Under the pieces are notes generated by a model that searched no databases, had not been told where the DNA came from, and saw only the letters and a list, made by a program, of their open reading frames with translations. From assembly GCA_903909295.1 (NCBI GenBank), contig CAIVVG010000025.1, forward strand, positions 1 to 22,695: a stretch of 22,695 nt of DNA. The letters are read 5' to 3'. Made by a program: the position numbers and the translations under genes. The stretch comes from an uncultured Chlamydiae bacterium. GTDB taxonomy: Bacteria > Chlamydiota > Chlamydiia > Chlamydiales > SM23-39. This document shows, piece by piece, positions 22,603 to 22,695 of this stretch; position 1 is the stretch's first letter; each line of letters begins with the position of its first letter.

Positions 22603-22625
22603 TTATTCAAACCTGATCATACTAT
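22597..22625 (+). promoter_or_regulatory. Promoter of the helix-turn-helix gene at the right edge
   Basis: TTGACT (22597-22602, five of six to consensus) and TACTAT (22620-22625) are spaced by 17 nt. The predicted start falls at or next to ATG 22632 and no Shine-Dalgarno is present, so the message would be leaderless or nearly so. Confidence 0.55.
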
Positions 22626-22631
22626 ATCAGT

Positions 22632-22695
22632 ATGAATAAGTTTCTTGGCATCCAGGATGCGGCGAAATGTTTAGGCGTATCTCCACAAACGCTCC
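22632..22695 (+). CDS. N terminus of a MerR-like HTH protein, possibly an IS607-type serine recombinase (partial)
   Basis: Only 21 codons are visible before the window ends: MNKFLGIQDAAKCLGVSPQTL. The pattern G/S-I-x-x-AAKxLGVSxxTL is the first helix-turn-helix of MerR-type domains. Those domains open IS607 TnpA resolvases and also simple MerR regulators and excisionases. Location next to a truncated gene favours a mobile element. IS607-family sequences are known in Chlamydia suis tetracycline-resistance islands. The catalytic serine-recombinase domain would lie beyond the window, so the call is provisional. Confidence 0.5.
   Translation, partial: MNKFLGIQDAAKCLGVSPQTL

Noticed and set aside
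1..22695. CRISPR array, rRNA operon or prophage
   Set aside because: No regularly spaced direct repeats, no rRNA-like stretches and no phage structural genes were found.

Overview
The window looks like a chromosomal segment of a member of the Chlamydiota, most likely an environmental (Chlamydia-like) lineage. The evidence is gene content: an alpha/beta-fused 2-oxo acid dehydrogenase E1, a short ComEC, a YycJ-type hydrolase next to FtsK, a UPF0158 protein, and an HPr/enzyme I pair beside the ComEC region. These recall neighbourhoods of Chlamydia (the pdhA/B-fusion, comEC, ptsH, ptsI cluster and the yycJ, ftsK pair). Base composition is roughly balanced. No 16S rRNA or species marker is present, so the genus is not called.

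Layout. 1-160 holds the 3' end of an unidentified ORF, followed by a ~100 bp element with 20 bp perfect inverted termini. 364-5670 encodes a large secreted RHS/YD-repeat protein with an RHS core and a C-terminal nuclease-like tip. A 14 nt overlapping small zinc-ribbon gene follows as the candidate immunity gene, then a degenerate ORF (5911-6149). An interspersed palindromic repeat at 6161-6215 (second copy at 17563-17639) separates this accessory locus from core genes. Next come a UPF0158 protein with two AT-hook-like motifs, the fused E1 dehydrogenase, a small coiled-coil protein on the minus strand, and a YycJ-like metallo-hydrolase.

From 17522 down to 10772 the minus strand carries a tight cluster: NDH-2 NADH dehydrogenase, ComEC, tRNA-His, UppP, FtsK and a second metallo-beta-lactamase-fold hydrolase. 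Most neighbours overlap by 8-23 nt. From 17741 to 21525 the plus strand carries an overlapping operon: a SUKH-like protein, HprK, HPr (PtsH) and enzyme I (PtsI). No EII transporter gene is present, and HPr keeps both the catalytic His and the regulatory Ser, so a regulatory PTS is the simplest reading.

The right end is accessory. An unrecognised 208-aa protein has a good promoter and Shine-Dalgarno. It is followed by a 5'-truncated remnant of a COG2865-type ATP-binding regulator on the minus strand. At the very edge are the promoter and first 21 codons of a helix-turn-helix protein resembling the N terminus of IS607-type serine recombinases. The most interesting system is the RHS toxin, immunity candidate and immunity remnant at 0.3-6.2 kb.
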